Origin: Actinomycetota bacterium
GTDB taxonomy: Bacteria > Actinomycetota > Actinomycetes > Nanopelagicales > Nanopelagicaceae
Length of the DNA: 34,390 nt
Assembly: GCA_026393035.1 (NCBI GenBank)
Contig: JAPLAY010000026.1
Span: forward strand, 1-34,390
Direction of reading: 5' to 3'
Under the pieces are notes generated by a model, which did no database searches, was not told where the DNA came from, and saw nothing but the letters and a program-made list of their open reading frames with translations. Made by a program: the position numbers and the translations under genes. How positions within the stretch are numbered: position 1 is the first letter of the stretch; each line of letters opens with the position of its first letter. Positions 20,634-29,053 of the stretch are shown piece by piece.

Positions 20634-21503
20634 ATGAATATTTGGATAGCCGGTGCTCGCCCACGCACTCTTCCGGCGGCTATTGCCCCAGTTTTAATTG
20701 GGACTTCGCTAATTAATATTGATAATCAAACAATTAACTGGGTCAATGCCGCTCTCGCATTAGCCGTAGGGCTGCTTCTGCAGATCGCAGTTAATTACTC
20801 AAACGATTACTCCGATGGAATTCGTGGAACTGATGAAGTTCGCGTAGGACCAATTCGCTTAGTGGCATCAGGTTTAGCAACTGCAGAACAGGTAAAGCGC
20901 GCAGCAATAATCGCTTATTTTTTTGCAGCCGTTAGTGGATTATTTCTTGCACTTAGAACTTCACCATTATTAATTCTCGTTGGCGCGATTGCAATTATTG
21001 CTGGCTGGAAATACACCGGCGGAAAGAATCCATATGGCTATCTTGGATTTGGTGAGATTTCAGTCTTTGTATTCTTTGGCTTAGTAGCAACAATGGGTTC
21101 GTACTTCGCACAATCCGAAAAGTTAACCTGGCAATCATTGCTGCTCGCAATTCCTATGGGCTCGCTATCTTGCACAATCCTTGGATTAAACAATCTTCGA
21201 GATCGCCCTAAAGATGAAACTGTCGGTAAGAAAACCCTTGCCGTCAGATTGGGCGATAAGAACGCTCGCCGAGCCTTGATTTTACTTCTGGTAATCGCCG
21301 CAACTTCTTCGCTTGCAGTTACCGCAATAACACCATGGGCGCTTTTAGTTCTACTTACTCTCCCGCTGCAATTCATATTAATTAGAGGAATCTCGCGCGG
21401 CGCAACCGGTGCTGGGCTAATTCCACTACTTGGCAAAGCGGGCGAGCTCCAATTACTAACATCACTGTTGATATCACTCGCGCTATTGATTACAAAGGCT
21501 TAA
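20634..21503 (+). CDS. menA: 1,4-Dihydroxy-2-naphthoate polyprenyltransferase
   Basis: UbiA-family integral membrane prenyltransferase that attaches the isoprenoid tail to DHNA. 289 residues with about eight or nine helices. The two Mg-diphosphate motifs are intact: NDYSDGIRGTD at residues 57-67 and NNLRDRPKDE at 186-195. An upstream frame extends back into menE to 20568, but the ATG at 20634 gives MNIWIAGARPRTLPAA, the standard MenA opening, 4 bases after the menE stop. Its TAA stop overlaps the candidate promoter of the next gene. Confidence 0.95.
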   Translation: MNIWIAGARPRTLPAAIAPVLIGTSLINIDNQTINWVNAALALAVGLLLQIAVNYSNDYSDGIRGTDEVRVGPIRLVASGLATAEQVKRAAIIAYFFAAVSGLFLALRTSPLLILVGAIAIIAGWKYTGGKNPYGYLGFGEISVFVFFGLVATMGSYFAQSEKLTWQSLLLAIPMGSLSCTILGLNNLRDRPKDETVGKKTLAVRLGDKNARRALILLLVIAATSSLAVTAITPWALLVLLTLPLQFILIRGISRGATGAGLIPLLGKAGELQLLTSLLISLALLITKA

Positions 21504-21506
21504 ACT
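21501..21506 (+). promoter_or_regulatory. Candidate -10 box for the PLDc_N gene
   Basis: TAAACT followed by exactly six bases and then the ATG at 21513, so a transcript from it would start at or next to the start codon. It overlaps the menA stop codon. No Shine-Dalgarno is present. No good -35 was found. Inferred from spacing only. Confidence 0.35.
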
Positions 21507-21512
21507 CCGACT

Positions 21513-21767
21513 ATGCGTCTTTGGTTCACAATTCTCGTTCTAGCATTCTCGTTCTATGCCTTCTTTGATTGTGCACGAACTGCACAAGACGAAGTAAGAA
21601 AGTTTCCAAAGTGGGCTTGGCTGCTTTTAATATTTCTATTCTCATCACTAGGAGCTCTTGGTTGGTTTATTTTCGGTCGCCCAATGCGCAATCCAGGCAC
21701 TGGACGTGGTGGCCGTGGAAAAATAATTCCACCAGATGATGATCCTGATTTTCTTCGCAAGCTCTAA
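21513..21767 (+). CDS. Small PLDc_N-domain membrane protein
   Basis: 84 residues. Two hydrophobic helices (about 2-18 and 33-53) joined by a short polar stretch, with the FPKWAWLLLIFLFSSLGALGWFIFGRP pattern typical of the PLDc_N family (the N-terminal membrane part of cardiolipin synthases, also found alone in actinobacteria). No phospholipase D catalytic domain follows, so it has no predicted enzyme activity. The tail is Gly/Arg-rich, then acidic (DDDPDF). It lies after menA and converges with ccsB, with a 13-base gap that leaves no room for a normal terminator. Function unknown; a membrane-associated accessory role is only a guess. Confidence 0.82.
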   Translation: MRLWFTILVLAFSFYAFFDCARTAQDEVRKFPKWAWLLLIFLFSSLGALGWFIFGRPMRNPGTGRGGRGKIIPPDDDPDFLRKL

Positions 21768-21780
21768 GCCTGATTAATAC

Positions 21781-22671
21781 CTACAAGCCGCTGTAAGTGT
21801 GTCGACCAGTTCCCCAAATATTTATATATACATAATTAAATAAGAAGGTTGAACCAGCGAATAAACATAACCAAGCTGCTTTTCGTCCGCGCCATCCAAT
21901 CGTTACGCGCGCATGTAAATAAGCGGCGTATGCAACCCAAGTAATAAATGCCCAAGTCTCTTTTGGATCCCAGCCCCAGTAACGGCCCCATGCTGATTCC
22001 GCCCAAATTGCACCGGCGATTACCGCGAAGGTCCATAGCGGAAATACAAATGCAACTAGTCGATAGGTAAGTTGATCCAATACATCTAGCGCTGGCAACT
22101 TCAAGGCCCAAGTAGGTCTGCCGCCCTTTGATTCATATCTATCTAAAATTAAATAAGTAGCTGCAATGCAATTTGCAAGTAAAAATACGCCGCCAGAAAT
22201 AATTGCAGCAGATACGTGAATAGCGAGCCAAGTTGATTTAAGTGCAGGAACGAGTGGCGCGCTTGGTCGATAAAGAATTGTGATTGCGGTTCCCAATGTT
22301 AGAAGAACTGCGATAGCAACTGGAAGTCCAAGCCAACGAATTTTATATTTCCACAGCGCAAAGATATATGCGCCGGTAAATGCGAGGGCGCCGGTGATTG
22401 AGAACTCGTACATATTTCCCCAAGGAACTCGATGTGCTGAGATACCTCTAAGAATTACACCAGCAAGTAAAAACGCGAATGCGAGAACCATCATTACAGT
22501 TCCTAAATTTCCACTTCGCTTTGTCCGTGAAAAATCAAATTTTGTTTTCTCATCGACATTGCGAACTGAGAAAGCTACTTCAACGGCGTGAGCAATGAAT
22601 GCAATTGTAAAGAGCACCATTGCTGAATAAATCGCATAGTTAGAGAGGTATGCGTAATTAGTAGATGTCAT
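21781..22671 (-). CDS. ccsB: Cytochrome c biogenesis protein CcsB (heme handling)
   Basis: System II cytochrome c maturation: with ResB it carries heme across the membrane and attaches it to apocytochrome c. 296 residues, about eight helices. The tryptophan-rich heme motif reads WGRYWGWDPKETWAFITW in the last third, followed by conserved histidine HARVTIGWRG; a second flanking histidine is in LAIHVSAAIISGG. The ATG overlaps the resB stop by four bases. It is the last gene of the operon. Confidence 0.95.
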   Translation of the reverse strand: MTSTNYAYLSNYAIYSAMVLFTIAFIAHAVEVAFSVRNVDEKTKFDFSRTKRSGNLGTVMMVLAFAFLLAGVILRGISAHRVPWGNMYEFSITGALAFTGAYIFALWKYKIRWLGLPVAIAVLLTLGTAITILYRPSAPLVPALKSTWLAIHVSAAIISGGVFLLANCIAATYLILDRYESKGGRPTWALKLPALDVLDQLTYRLVAFVFPLWTFAVIAGAIWAESAWGRYWGWDPKETWAFITWVAYAAYLHARVTIGWRGRKAAWLCLFAGSTFLFNYVYINIWGTGRHTYSGL

Positions 22672-24134
22672 TTACCTAAATTCCTCATCTCACTTACAAG
22701 TGCAGCGATTTCATTCTCTAGCCCTGGCGCAGAATTCTTGGCCAATCCTGCTATTTCTAAACCTAATTCGCCAACTCGTTCCTTAACCCAAATTCTTCGG
22801 GATCGAGTAAAGAGTGAGAGAAGTAAACCTAGAATTGCAAAGATCGAGCCAAGCAATGCGTATATCTTGCCTGGGTCTTTAACAATTTGCAGGTTGACCC
22901 AAGGGGTCCAACCTTCAAATGTGATTGAACCCTCACCGAAGTTATGGGTCTCATGAAGTTTCAGTGTTTTTAATTCAATGCGCTTCATTGCTGAAGTATC
23001 TAGGCGATAAATGGATTGTGGATTTCCGGAATCTAATCCCAAGTCACCAGTCCAGATTGAAACAAGCAGCCTTGGATCTAGAACTTCTGGATAAGTCGAG
23101 AAGGCACCTCGTTGTGAATTGCGAGCAAAAGTGGGAACGAATGAGCCAATGAAACCGACTTGCGGATTCATATCAGGAACTTTGATTGCGCCAGTTGATG
23201 TGAGATTTCCATCCTGAGGCAAGAAAATTACTGCACCTTGATACTTAATTTCTCCAGCCTTATCGCGGATTGTGACAAGTGGTGAATAACCATTCGCTTG
23301 TAAATAAACTTTTGTACTTCCAAAGGTTAGTGGTGAATTAACTCTTATGACTCTAGAAATTTCTTTACTACCAACTGGATCAGCGACATTTACCGTTAAC
23401 TTGTAATCACTTGGTACGCCAGTTTTCAATTCATATCTAGCTTTGAAGTCTGTCGCAGTTATTGAAAAGGGATTCAAAGTTTTCTCTGATTGCAATTTTC
23501 CGAATGAGATCACGTCGTAAGACGTAGGAATATTTATGAAGCGATCTCCCACATTTATGATCGCATCGCCTTTCATTCCATAAAGTGAGCCAACGCCGAT
23601 TCCAATTAAAATTAAGATTAGGGATAGATGGAAAACTAAGTTTCCAGTTTCGCGCAGATATCCCTTTTCAGCAGAAATTGAGGTGGCATCTCTTCGAATT
23701 CGGAAGCGATTTTTTCTAAACCAAGCTTCTGCAGCATCTAGTGAACCTAAATCGATTTCTGAGTGAAACTCCATTCGACTTAAATTCTTTGGTGTTAACG
23801 TCGGCTTCGCCCGAGCTCCCTTCAAATGCTCAAGGGTGCGCGGAAGAACGCAACCTATTAATGAGATGAAGAGCAGGATATAAATCGAACTAAACCAAGG
23901 TGAGCTATAAACATCAAACATTTGTAGTTGGTCGAGGAACTTTGCAGTACCTGGATTGCTCTTAAAATAGTCAGAGACCTTTAGCGGGTTCTGTGAACGC
24001 TGCGGAAATATCGAGCCGGGAATGGCTGCGAAGCCAAGTAGCAGTAACAAGATTAGCGCGGTGCGCATACTTGTTAGTTGTCGCCATAACCAGCTTGCTA
24101 AAGATTTGGCTCCTAATTCAGTTGTTGTAGTCAC
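22668..24134 (-). CDS. resB: Cytochrome c biogenesis protein ResB
   Basis: Partner of CcsB in the system II heme lyase (ResB/Ccs1). 488 residues: three N-terminal hydrophobic helices (about 24-42, 79-98, 170-190), a long extracytoplasmic domain (about 200-425), then one C-terminal helix near 430-450 and a short cytoplasmic tail. Opening motif LWRQLTSMRTALILLLLLGFAAIPGS is typical. The start is GTG immediately after the ccdA stop; it ends in an ATGA-type overlap with ccsB. Confidence 0.94.
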   Translation of the reverse strand: MTTTTELGAKSLASWLWRQLTSMRTALILLLLLGFAAIPGSIFPQRSQNPLKVSDYFKSNPGTAKFLDQLQMFDVYSSPWFSSIYILLFISLIGCVLPRTLEHLKGARAKPTLTPKNLSRMEFHSEIDLGSLDAAEAWFRKNRFRIRRDATSISAEKGYLRETGNLVFHLSLILILIGIGVGSLYGMKGDAIINVGDRFINIPTSYDVISFGKLQSEKTLNPFSITATDFKARYELKTGVPSDYKLTVNVADPVGSKEISRVIRVNSPLTFGSTKVYLQANGYSPLVTIRDKAGEIKYQGAVIFLPQDGNLTSTGAIKVPDMNPQVGFIGSFVPTFARNSQRGAFSTYPEVLDPRLLVSIWTGDLGLDSGNPQSIYRLDTSAMKRIELKTLKLHETHNFGEGSITFEGWTPWVNLQIVKDPGKIYALLGSIFAILGLLLSLFTRSRRIWVKERVGELGLEIAGLAKNSAPGLENEIAALVSEMRNLGK

Positions 24135-24866
24135 TTAAACCACCGGTGCAAAATCTGAAATTAGTGATCTAATCGAATTCATTAACTCTGCCCAGACTCC
24201 AGTTACTTGCAGAATTCCGATTGCAATAAGGAAGATACCGCCGATTAAAGTTAAGTAATTTCCACGTCGTGAGATAAATTTTCTAAGCTTTGTGGATTTA
24301 TCGAAGAATATTCCTACCAAAATAAATGGAATGCCAAGTCCAAGACAGTAGGCAAAACTTAGGATTGCGCCACGCAAAGCACTTGACTCTTGAAATGAAA
24401 GTGTCTGGACTGCGCCAAGTGTTGGTCCGATGCATGGGGTCCAACCAATTCCAAAAAGGAATCCAAGAATTGGTGCGCCAGCAAGTCCAGCACGTACTTT
24501 CCAGACTGGCTTAAAAGAGCGATAGAACCTCTGATTAAAGAGAAAAATCACGCCCATTGCGATGGTTAACAAGCCAAGTAATACGGTAACGGCTCGCGAA
24601 TTAGTTGAGATCTTGGAGCCAAGTGAACCAAATAGCGCGCCATATGAAATAAATAGAAGTGAGAAACCTAGAACGAATAGCAGCGAACCGAGCGCTGCTC
24701 GCCCTCTGCTCCTAACTTCAACCATTCCTGCGGCATATGAGAGATACCCAGGAACAAGTGGAAGTACACACGGTGAAGCAAAAGAGATAAGTCCGGCAAT
24801 AATTGCAACGCATGAAGCTACGAGTAAGTTTCCGTCAAAGACGACATCAACAAATGAACTAAACAT
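24135..24866 (-). CDS. ccdA: Cytochrome c biogenesis protein CcdA (thiol-electron transporter)
   Basis: Six-helix membrane protein of the CcdA/DsbD-beta family that passes reducing equivalents from cytoplasmic thioredoxin to the extracytoplasmic ResA-like protein. 243 residues. The redox cysteines are C33 in SPCVLPLVPGY and C145 in GWTPCIGPTLG. Overlaps the resA-like gene by 8 bases upstream and abuts resB downstream. Confidence 0.95.
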   Translation of the reverse strand: MFSSFVDVVFDGNLLVASCVAIIAGLISFASPCVLPLVPGYLSYAAGMVEVRSRGRAALGSLLFVLGFSLLFISYGALFGSLGSKISTNSRAVTVLLGLLTIAMGVIFLFNQRFYRSFKPVWKVRAGLAGAPILGFLFGIGWTPCIGPTLGAVQTLSFQESSALRGAILSFAYCLGLGIPFILVGIFFDKSTKLRKFISRRGNYLTLIGGIFLIAIGILQVTGVWAELMNSIRSLISDFAPVV

Positions 24867-25407
24867 TTACTGCACTTCCCGAAACTTTTTCTAATAAATC
24901 TCGCAGAACCGAAACAGTAACTTGGCCACTGATACGAGCTGCAACTCGCCCTTTACTATCGATGATCAACGTTGTTGGAATTGCATTTGCTGGAAGTGAA
25001 CCTCTAAAACTAGCGATAACCGCATCGTCTACCAGTGTTGGATATGTGAGATTAAATCTATTAACAAAACTTATTGCCGAACTTAAATTATCTCTTGTAA
25101 GAATTCCGACAAATTGAATATCTGGATTTTTACTTGCAAATTCTTGAAGAGTTGGAGCTTCGGCTCGACATGGCGAACACCAAGATGCCCAAACATTTAC
25201 AACAGTTACTTTCCCAACGCGGTAGTTAAATTCACCGCCACCAAGTTTTGCACCTGACAAATCTGGGGCTGCTTTTCTAGCGCTCTCTTTAATTAGGAGC
25301 GCTGAACCGTTTCCTGAAACAAATGCTTTTCCACTATTACTCGATAGTCCGCCTGTTGAACAGGAAGTTAATAACAATATTGAAGCTAATAAAAGAGCGC
25401 GTTTCAT
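24859..25407 (-). CDS. resA: ResA/TlpA-like thiol-disulfide lipoprotein
   Basis: Extracytoplasmic thioredoxin-fold protein that keeps apocytochrome c cysteines reduced for heme attachment. 182 residues. Lipoprotein signal with lipobox LLTSC (modified cysteine C16), then a short linker and a TlpA domain with active site WCSPC (C77, C80) and a conserved cis-proline region (ANAIPTTLIID). Expected to be reduced by CcdA encoded directly downstream. Overlaps the preceding phosphatase gene by four bases. Confidence 0.92.
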   Translation of the reverse strand: MKRALLLASILLLTSCSTGGLSSNSGKAFVSGNGSALLIKESARKAAPDLSGAKLGGGEFNYRVGKVTVVNVWASWCSPCRAEAPTLQEFASKNPDIQFVGILTRDNLSSAISFVNRFNLTYPTLVDDAVIASFRGSLPANAIPTTLIIDSKGRVAARISGQVTVSVLRDLLEKVSGSAVNV

Positions 25408-26024
25408 TTAGTTGGTAGTAAATGTTTTGCGGGCTCGGTGTATGAAACGTTTTCAATCATTCCTTCATTATCAAAGTGAAGTGTTGTAACAGAAGCCAGG
25501 GTACAGATTCGTTTTCTTGGATCATGCAATAGCCGGCGACCTTCTACAGCAGAACGCAATATCCAGATTGGTAATTGATGTGAAACCACTAAGGCATCTT
25601 TTCCATTCGCAGCATCACGTGCCTGGAAAACTGCTGCCAGCATTCGCTCAATCTGTTCGGTGTAAGGCTCGCCCCATGATGGTTTTGCGGGATTGCGAAG
25701 ATGCCACCATGAACTTGGATGTTTTAAAACCCCGCTACCCAATTCAAATTTCTTTCCTTCAAAAATATTTGCTGCTTCAATTAATTTTTCATCTGTCGTA
25801 ATAGCCAAATTGTGGGTCGCAGCAATAGGAGCCGCTGTTTCCTGCGCACGTTGCAGAGGTGATGCATGAATCGCACCAAGATTTAAATTCTTACTCCAAT
25901 CCGCAACTACCTTCGCCATCTCTTCACCCCTTGTAGATAGGCGCCATCCAGGTTGGCGGCCATAAAGAATCTTTTCGGGATTCTCTACTTCGCCATGGCG
26001 TAGGACGTGAACTGCTTGAGTCAT
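25404..26024 (-). CDS. Histidine phosphatase (phosphoglycerate-mutase-like) family protein
   Basis: About 206 residues. The phospho-acceptor histidine is H10 in HVLRHGEVENP, with the arginine-rich YGRQPGWRLSTRG next and a second catalytic histidine in LVVSHQLPIW. The frame can be extended to a TTG at 26048, but the ATG at 26024 fits the family and has a perfect TATGAT box six bases before it. It is translationally coupled to the ccs operon by a four-base overlap. A homologue (Rv0525) occupies the same place in Mycobacterium, by my recollection. The substrate is not predictable: sugar phosphate, nucleotide or cofactor intermediate are all possible. Confidence 0.88.
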   Translation of the reverse strand: MTQAVHVLRHGEVENPEKILYGRQPGWRLSTRGEEMAKVVADWSKNLNLGAIHASPLQRAQETAAPIAATHNLAITTDEKLIEAANIFEGKKFELGSGVLKHPSSWWHLRNPAKPSWGEPYTEQIERMLAAVFQARDAANGKDALVVSHQLPIWILRSAVEGRRLLHDPRKRICTLASVTTLHFDNEGMIENVSYTEPAKHLLPTK

Positions 26025-26030
26025 GGGCAA

Positions 26031-26036
26031 ATCATA
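26031..26036 (-). promoter_or_regulatory. Candidate -10 box for the ccs operon
   Basis: TATGAT on the coding strand, one base off the TATAAT consensus, followed by six bases and then the ATG of the phosphatase gene. This predicts a leaderless transcript that covers the phosphatase, resA, ccdA, resB and ccsB. The -35 position 17 bases upstream reads AATACC, a poor match. Confidence 0.5.
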
Positions 26037-26070
26037 ACTTGAAGCCAAGTATTGGTATTAGCCCGAACGC

Positions 26071-26076
26071 TATGGT
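26071..26076 (+). promoter_or_regulatory. Candidate -10 box for the HAD-IB gene
   Basis: TATGGT followed by six bases and the ATG at 26083, mirroring the divergent promoter of the ccs operon. Only 34 bases separate the two -10 boxes, so their -35 regions would touch. No Shine-Dalgarno precedes the ATG. Confidence 0.45.
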
Positions 26077-26082
26077 TGAGCC

Positions 26083-26853
26083 ATGGCAAATGGTGGCAAG
26101 CGCGTTGCCTTCTTCGATGTAGATAACACAATCATTCGTGGTTCTACCATCTTCTTTCTCGGTCGCGGAATGTATCAACGCGGATTTTTCAGCAAGCGAG
26201 ACATCTCAGCATTCGTTCTAGCAAATCTAAGATATCGATTGACTGGAACTGAGAAACCTGAAGAGATCCAAAAGTTTCAAAATGCCGCGACTGATTTTAT
26301 TGGTGGGCACAATGTTAAAGAGATCGAAGCCATTGGCTCTGAAATTTATGATGAATTCGTTTCACCAGCTCTCTGGCAAGGAACAATAGAAATTGCAAAC
26401 GAGCATTTGAAGGATGGCGTTGAAGTTTGGCTAGTAACAGCAGCTCCTCAAGATATGGCCGTTCTAATTGCTAATCGACTCGGCTTTACTGGTGCACTTG
26501 GAACAAAAGCTGAGATTAAAGATGGTGTATATACGGGAAGAATGAATGGCCTATTACTTCATGGAAATCAGAAAGCTTTGGCGATTAGAGAATTAGCGCA
26601 AACCCATGGCATCGATTTAAGAAATTCATTTGCATATTCCGATAGCCATAATGATTTTCCACTTTTAACTGCAGTTGGAAATCCGGCTGCAATTAATCCA
26701 GATACCTTGCTGCAAGTTCGGGCAATCCGTGAAAACTGGCCGATTCATGATTTCCGAAGAGGGCGTGCAGTTAAAGCAGCTTTTGGCCCACTGCTTGCCA
26801 GAATTTTTGCGCTTATAACTTATTTATCGCCTAGAAGATTGCGGTCGAGGTAG
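26083..26853 (+). CDS. HAD-IB family hydrolase (SerB-like phosphatase)
   Basis: 256 residues of the haloacid dehalogenase superfamily, subfamily IB (phosphoserine-phosphatase-like). Motif I is FFDVDNTIIRGST with nucleophile D12 and acid/base D14; motif II is the threonine in WLVTAAP; motif III uses the lysine in GNQKALAIRELA; motif IV is YSDSHNDFPLL. A helical cap lies between motifs I and II (about 30-110). The C-terminal basic tail (residues 220-256) carries a hydrophobic patch and could touch membrane. Such proteins act on phosphoserine or lysophospholipid-type substrates in different bacteria; the true substrate is not evident. Confidence 0.88.
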   Translation: MANGGKRVAFFDVDNTIIRGSTIFFLGRGMYQRGFFSKRDISAFVLANLRYRLTGTEKPEEIQKFQNAATDFIGGHNVKEIEAIGSEIYDEFVSPALWQGTIEIANEHLKDGVEVWLVTAAPQDMAVLIANRLGFTGALGTKAEIKDGVYTGRMNGLLLHGNQKALAIRELAQTHGIDLRNSFAYSDSHNDFPLLTAVGNPAAINPDTLLQVRAIRENWPIHDFRRGRAVKAAFGPLLARIFALITYLSPRRLRSR

Positions 26854-26882
26854 CTTCTAAAACTCGGTAAAGTAGGGCAGTT

Positions 26883-29039
26883 ATGTCTGTTAATTCTTTT
26901 GCCGATGAATTGCGTGCCCGCAGCGATGAAGCGATCGCCGCGCTTTTTCAAGTGCGCCCAGATTTATTATCGCCAGTCCCAACTGATTTATCGGCGCTAT
27001 CTGCACGCGCCAACTCAACGCCCAGTTTGATGCGCGCACTGGAATCACTTAATAAGTTTCAATTAGAAGTTTTAACTGCCATCTGCATATTAAATGAGCC
27101 ATTTTCAAAGGCAGAACTACTTTCAATAACAACGGCAGATGCCGGCGATGAACTCTTACGATTGTGGGCAGCAGCACTGGTATATAAAGATGGAAGCAAA
27201 TTTAGATTGCCCGGAAATCTTCGCCATTTAATCGGTGATGAACCAGCAGGTCTTGGGCCACAATCACAGAAGAAGATTGATTTTAAATCGCTCAAAGATA
27301 TTCCTACCGATAGTGCAGCGGTTCTGGAAAGACTTACTTGGGGTCCACCACGAGGCCAAGTTGTGAATATTAAATCTCCTGGAAAAGCAATCGGCTGGCT
27401 CTTAGAGAATAACTATTTAATGGTGATGGATTCTCGAACCGTAGTACTTCCGCGAGAAGTTGGAATGAACCTGCGTGGCGGGAAAGTTCTAAAAGAATTC
27501 ACGCCATTTGCAAATAAATTTATTGGCACCAAACGTAAGCAGGGCGATGTAGATCGTGCAGCAATTGCGAATATTTCAAATTTTCTTCGCTGGTGTGAAG
27601 AGCTTGCACATAACTGGTCGGATGAGCCACCAATTGCACTACGTTCTGGTGGAATTGGTATCCGCGATTTAAAGCGAAGCGCTCACCACCTTGGAGTTGA
27701 TGAAAATACCCTCGCCTTCGTTGCGGAAATTCTCTACCTCGGTGGCTTGATTGTTGTTGACACTGATGACCAAATTCTTCCAACAAACTCCTTTGATATT
27801 TGGATGTCTAGGTCGCTTGAGGAACGCTGGAGTTCGCTAGTTGCGCTCTGGTTTGAAACTTCGCGAGTAAGCGGTCTCGTTGGAAAATCTGGCGAAAAAA
27901 ATATTGCAGCGCTTGGTCCTGAATTAGATAGAGCTGGAATCGCCTCCATGCGTAAAGTAACTTTAAATATTTTGGCACAGAATTTAGAGCAAGACCCTGA
28001 TATCAAAAACCTTCAAGAAATTATTGCTTGGCAGATGCCACAGCGATTTAACGCCGAATATATTGAATGGACACTTAGAGAAGCAGAGTGGCTTGGCTTA
28101 ACTGGCCAGGGTGCGCTCTCTGAATTTGGCCGAGCACTTCTAAATGAAGAAGAGAACCTTGGTGTTGAGAACGCTCTTCCTAAACCGGTTGATCATATTT
28201 TGATTCAAGCAGATAACAGTGCGATTGCTCCTGGGCCGCTAACAGTTGAACTTTCAAACATGATTGGCACGATTGCGGATATCGAAAGTCGCGGTGGTGC
28301 ATCTGTTTATAGGTTTAGCGAAAGTTCTATTCGGCGCGGACTTGATCATGGCCAAACTGGCGAACAGATAAAGGATTTCTTAAAGAAAACTTCAAAGACC
28401 CCAGTTCCACAACCACTTGAATATTTAATTAACGATGTTGCCAAGCGACATGGCCGCCTGCGAGTTGGATCTGCAACTTCATACCTACGTTGCGAGGATG
28501 AAGGTTTAATAACTCAAATTCTTTATGATAAAAAGATAGAACACCTGCAATTCCGTAAACTTGCACCTCAAGTATTAGTTTGCGACTTTGAAGCTGGCGA
28601 TGTGATTAACACCCTTCGCGAAGCTGGCTATTTACCCGCTGGTGAGAACATGAATGGCATCTTGATATCTGCGCCCGCAATTAGAAGAGCGAAATCCAGA
28701 CCTCGCCCACCACGGGTTATAAGTGAAGTTCAAGCGCCAAATGAAATCGTTATTAAGGCTGCGGTAAGAACGTTACGAACTGGCGAAAAAGCGAGTTCAC
28801 ATAAGCCACGCGAAGTTCCTAGAACTACCGCAAATGAAACTTTAGATTTACTTCATCAATATATTGAAGAGCAAGCAAGTCTCACAATCGGTTATGCAGA
28901 TACAAATGGTGGGGTTTCAAATCGACTCATTGACCCGATATCAATTTCACTCGGTACCTTAATTGCACGAGATCACGCCACAGGCGAGATGGCTAGCTTT
29001 AGGATTCCGAGAATCACCGGCGTCAGTCCGGCAAAGTAA
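26883..29039 (+). CDS. Helicase-associated WYL-like domain protein (Rv0862c-type)
   Basis: 718 residues, resembling the actinobacterial Helicase_C_3 / XPB-associated family found next to ercc3 in Mycobacterium. The N-terminal part (1-100) looks like winged-helix repeats (SLMRALESLNKFQLEVLTAI); the middle holds a helicase-C-like region with LPKPVDHILIQADNSAIAPG near 430-450; the last 60 residues (about 658-718) read as a WYL-like domain (LTIGYADTNG, then LIDPISISLGTLIARDHATG and FRIPRITGV). No Walker A or DEAD/DEVH box is present, so it is not itself a motor. Likely a partner or regulator of the XPB helicase encoded two genes downstream. TAAAGT lies 9 bases before the ATG. Confidence 0.8.
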   Translation: MSVNSFADELRARSDEAIAALFQVRPDLLSPVPTDLSALSARANSTPSLMRALESLNKFQLEVLTAICILNEPFSKAELLSITTADAGDELLRLWAAALVYKDGSKFRLPGNLRHLIGDEPAGLGPQSQKKIDFKSLKDIPTDSAAVLERLTWGPPRGQVVNIKSPGKAIGWLLENNYLMVMDSRTVVLPREVGMNLRGGKVLKEFTPFANKFIGTKRKQGDVDRAAIANISNFLRWCEELAHNWSDEPPIALRSGGIGIRDLKRSAHHLGVDENTLAFVAEILYLGGLIVVDTDDQILPTNSFDIWMSRSLEERWSSLVALWFETSRVSGLVGKSGEKNIAALGPELDRAGIASMRKVTLNILAQNLEQDPDIKNLQEIIAWQMPQRFNAEYIEWTLREAEWLGLTGQGALSEFGRALLNEEENLGVENALPKPVDHILIQADNSAIAPGPLTVELSNMIGTIADIESRGGASVYRFSESSIRRGLDHGQTGEQIKDFLKKTSKTPVPQPLEYLINDVAKRHGRLRVGSATSYLRCEDEGLITQILYDKKIEHLQFRKLAPQVLVCDFEAGDVINTLREAGYLPAGENMNGILISAPAIRRAKSRPRPPRVISEVQAPNEIVIKAAVRTLRTGEKASSHKPREVPRTTANETLDLLHQYIEEQASLTIGYADTNGGVSNRLIDPISISLGTLIARDHATGEMASFRIPRITGVSPAK

Positions 29040-29053
29040 GGCAGACTTATCCC

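Noticed and set aside
26025-26048. TTG start adding 8 residues to the histidine phosphatase
   Set aside because: The ATG at 26024 fits the family length, and a near-consensus TATGAT box would lie inside the longer version.
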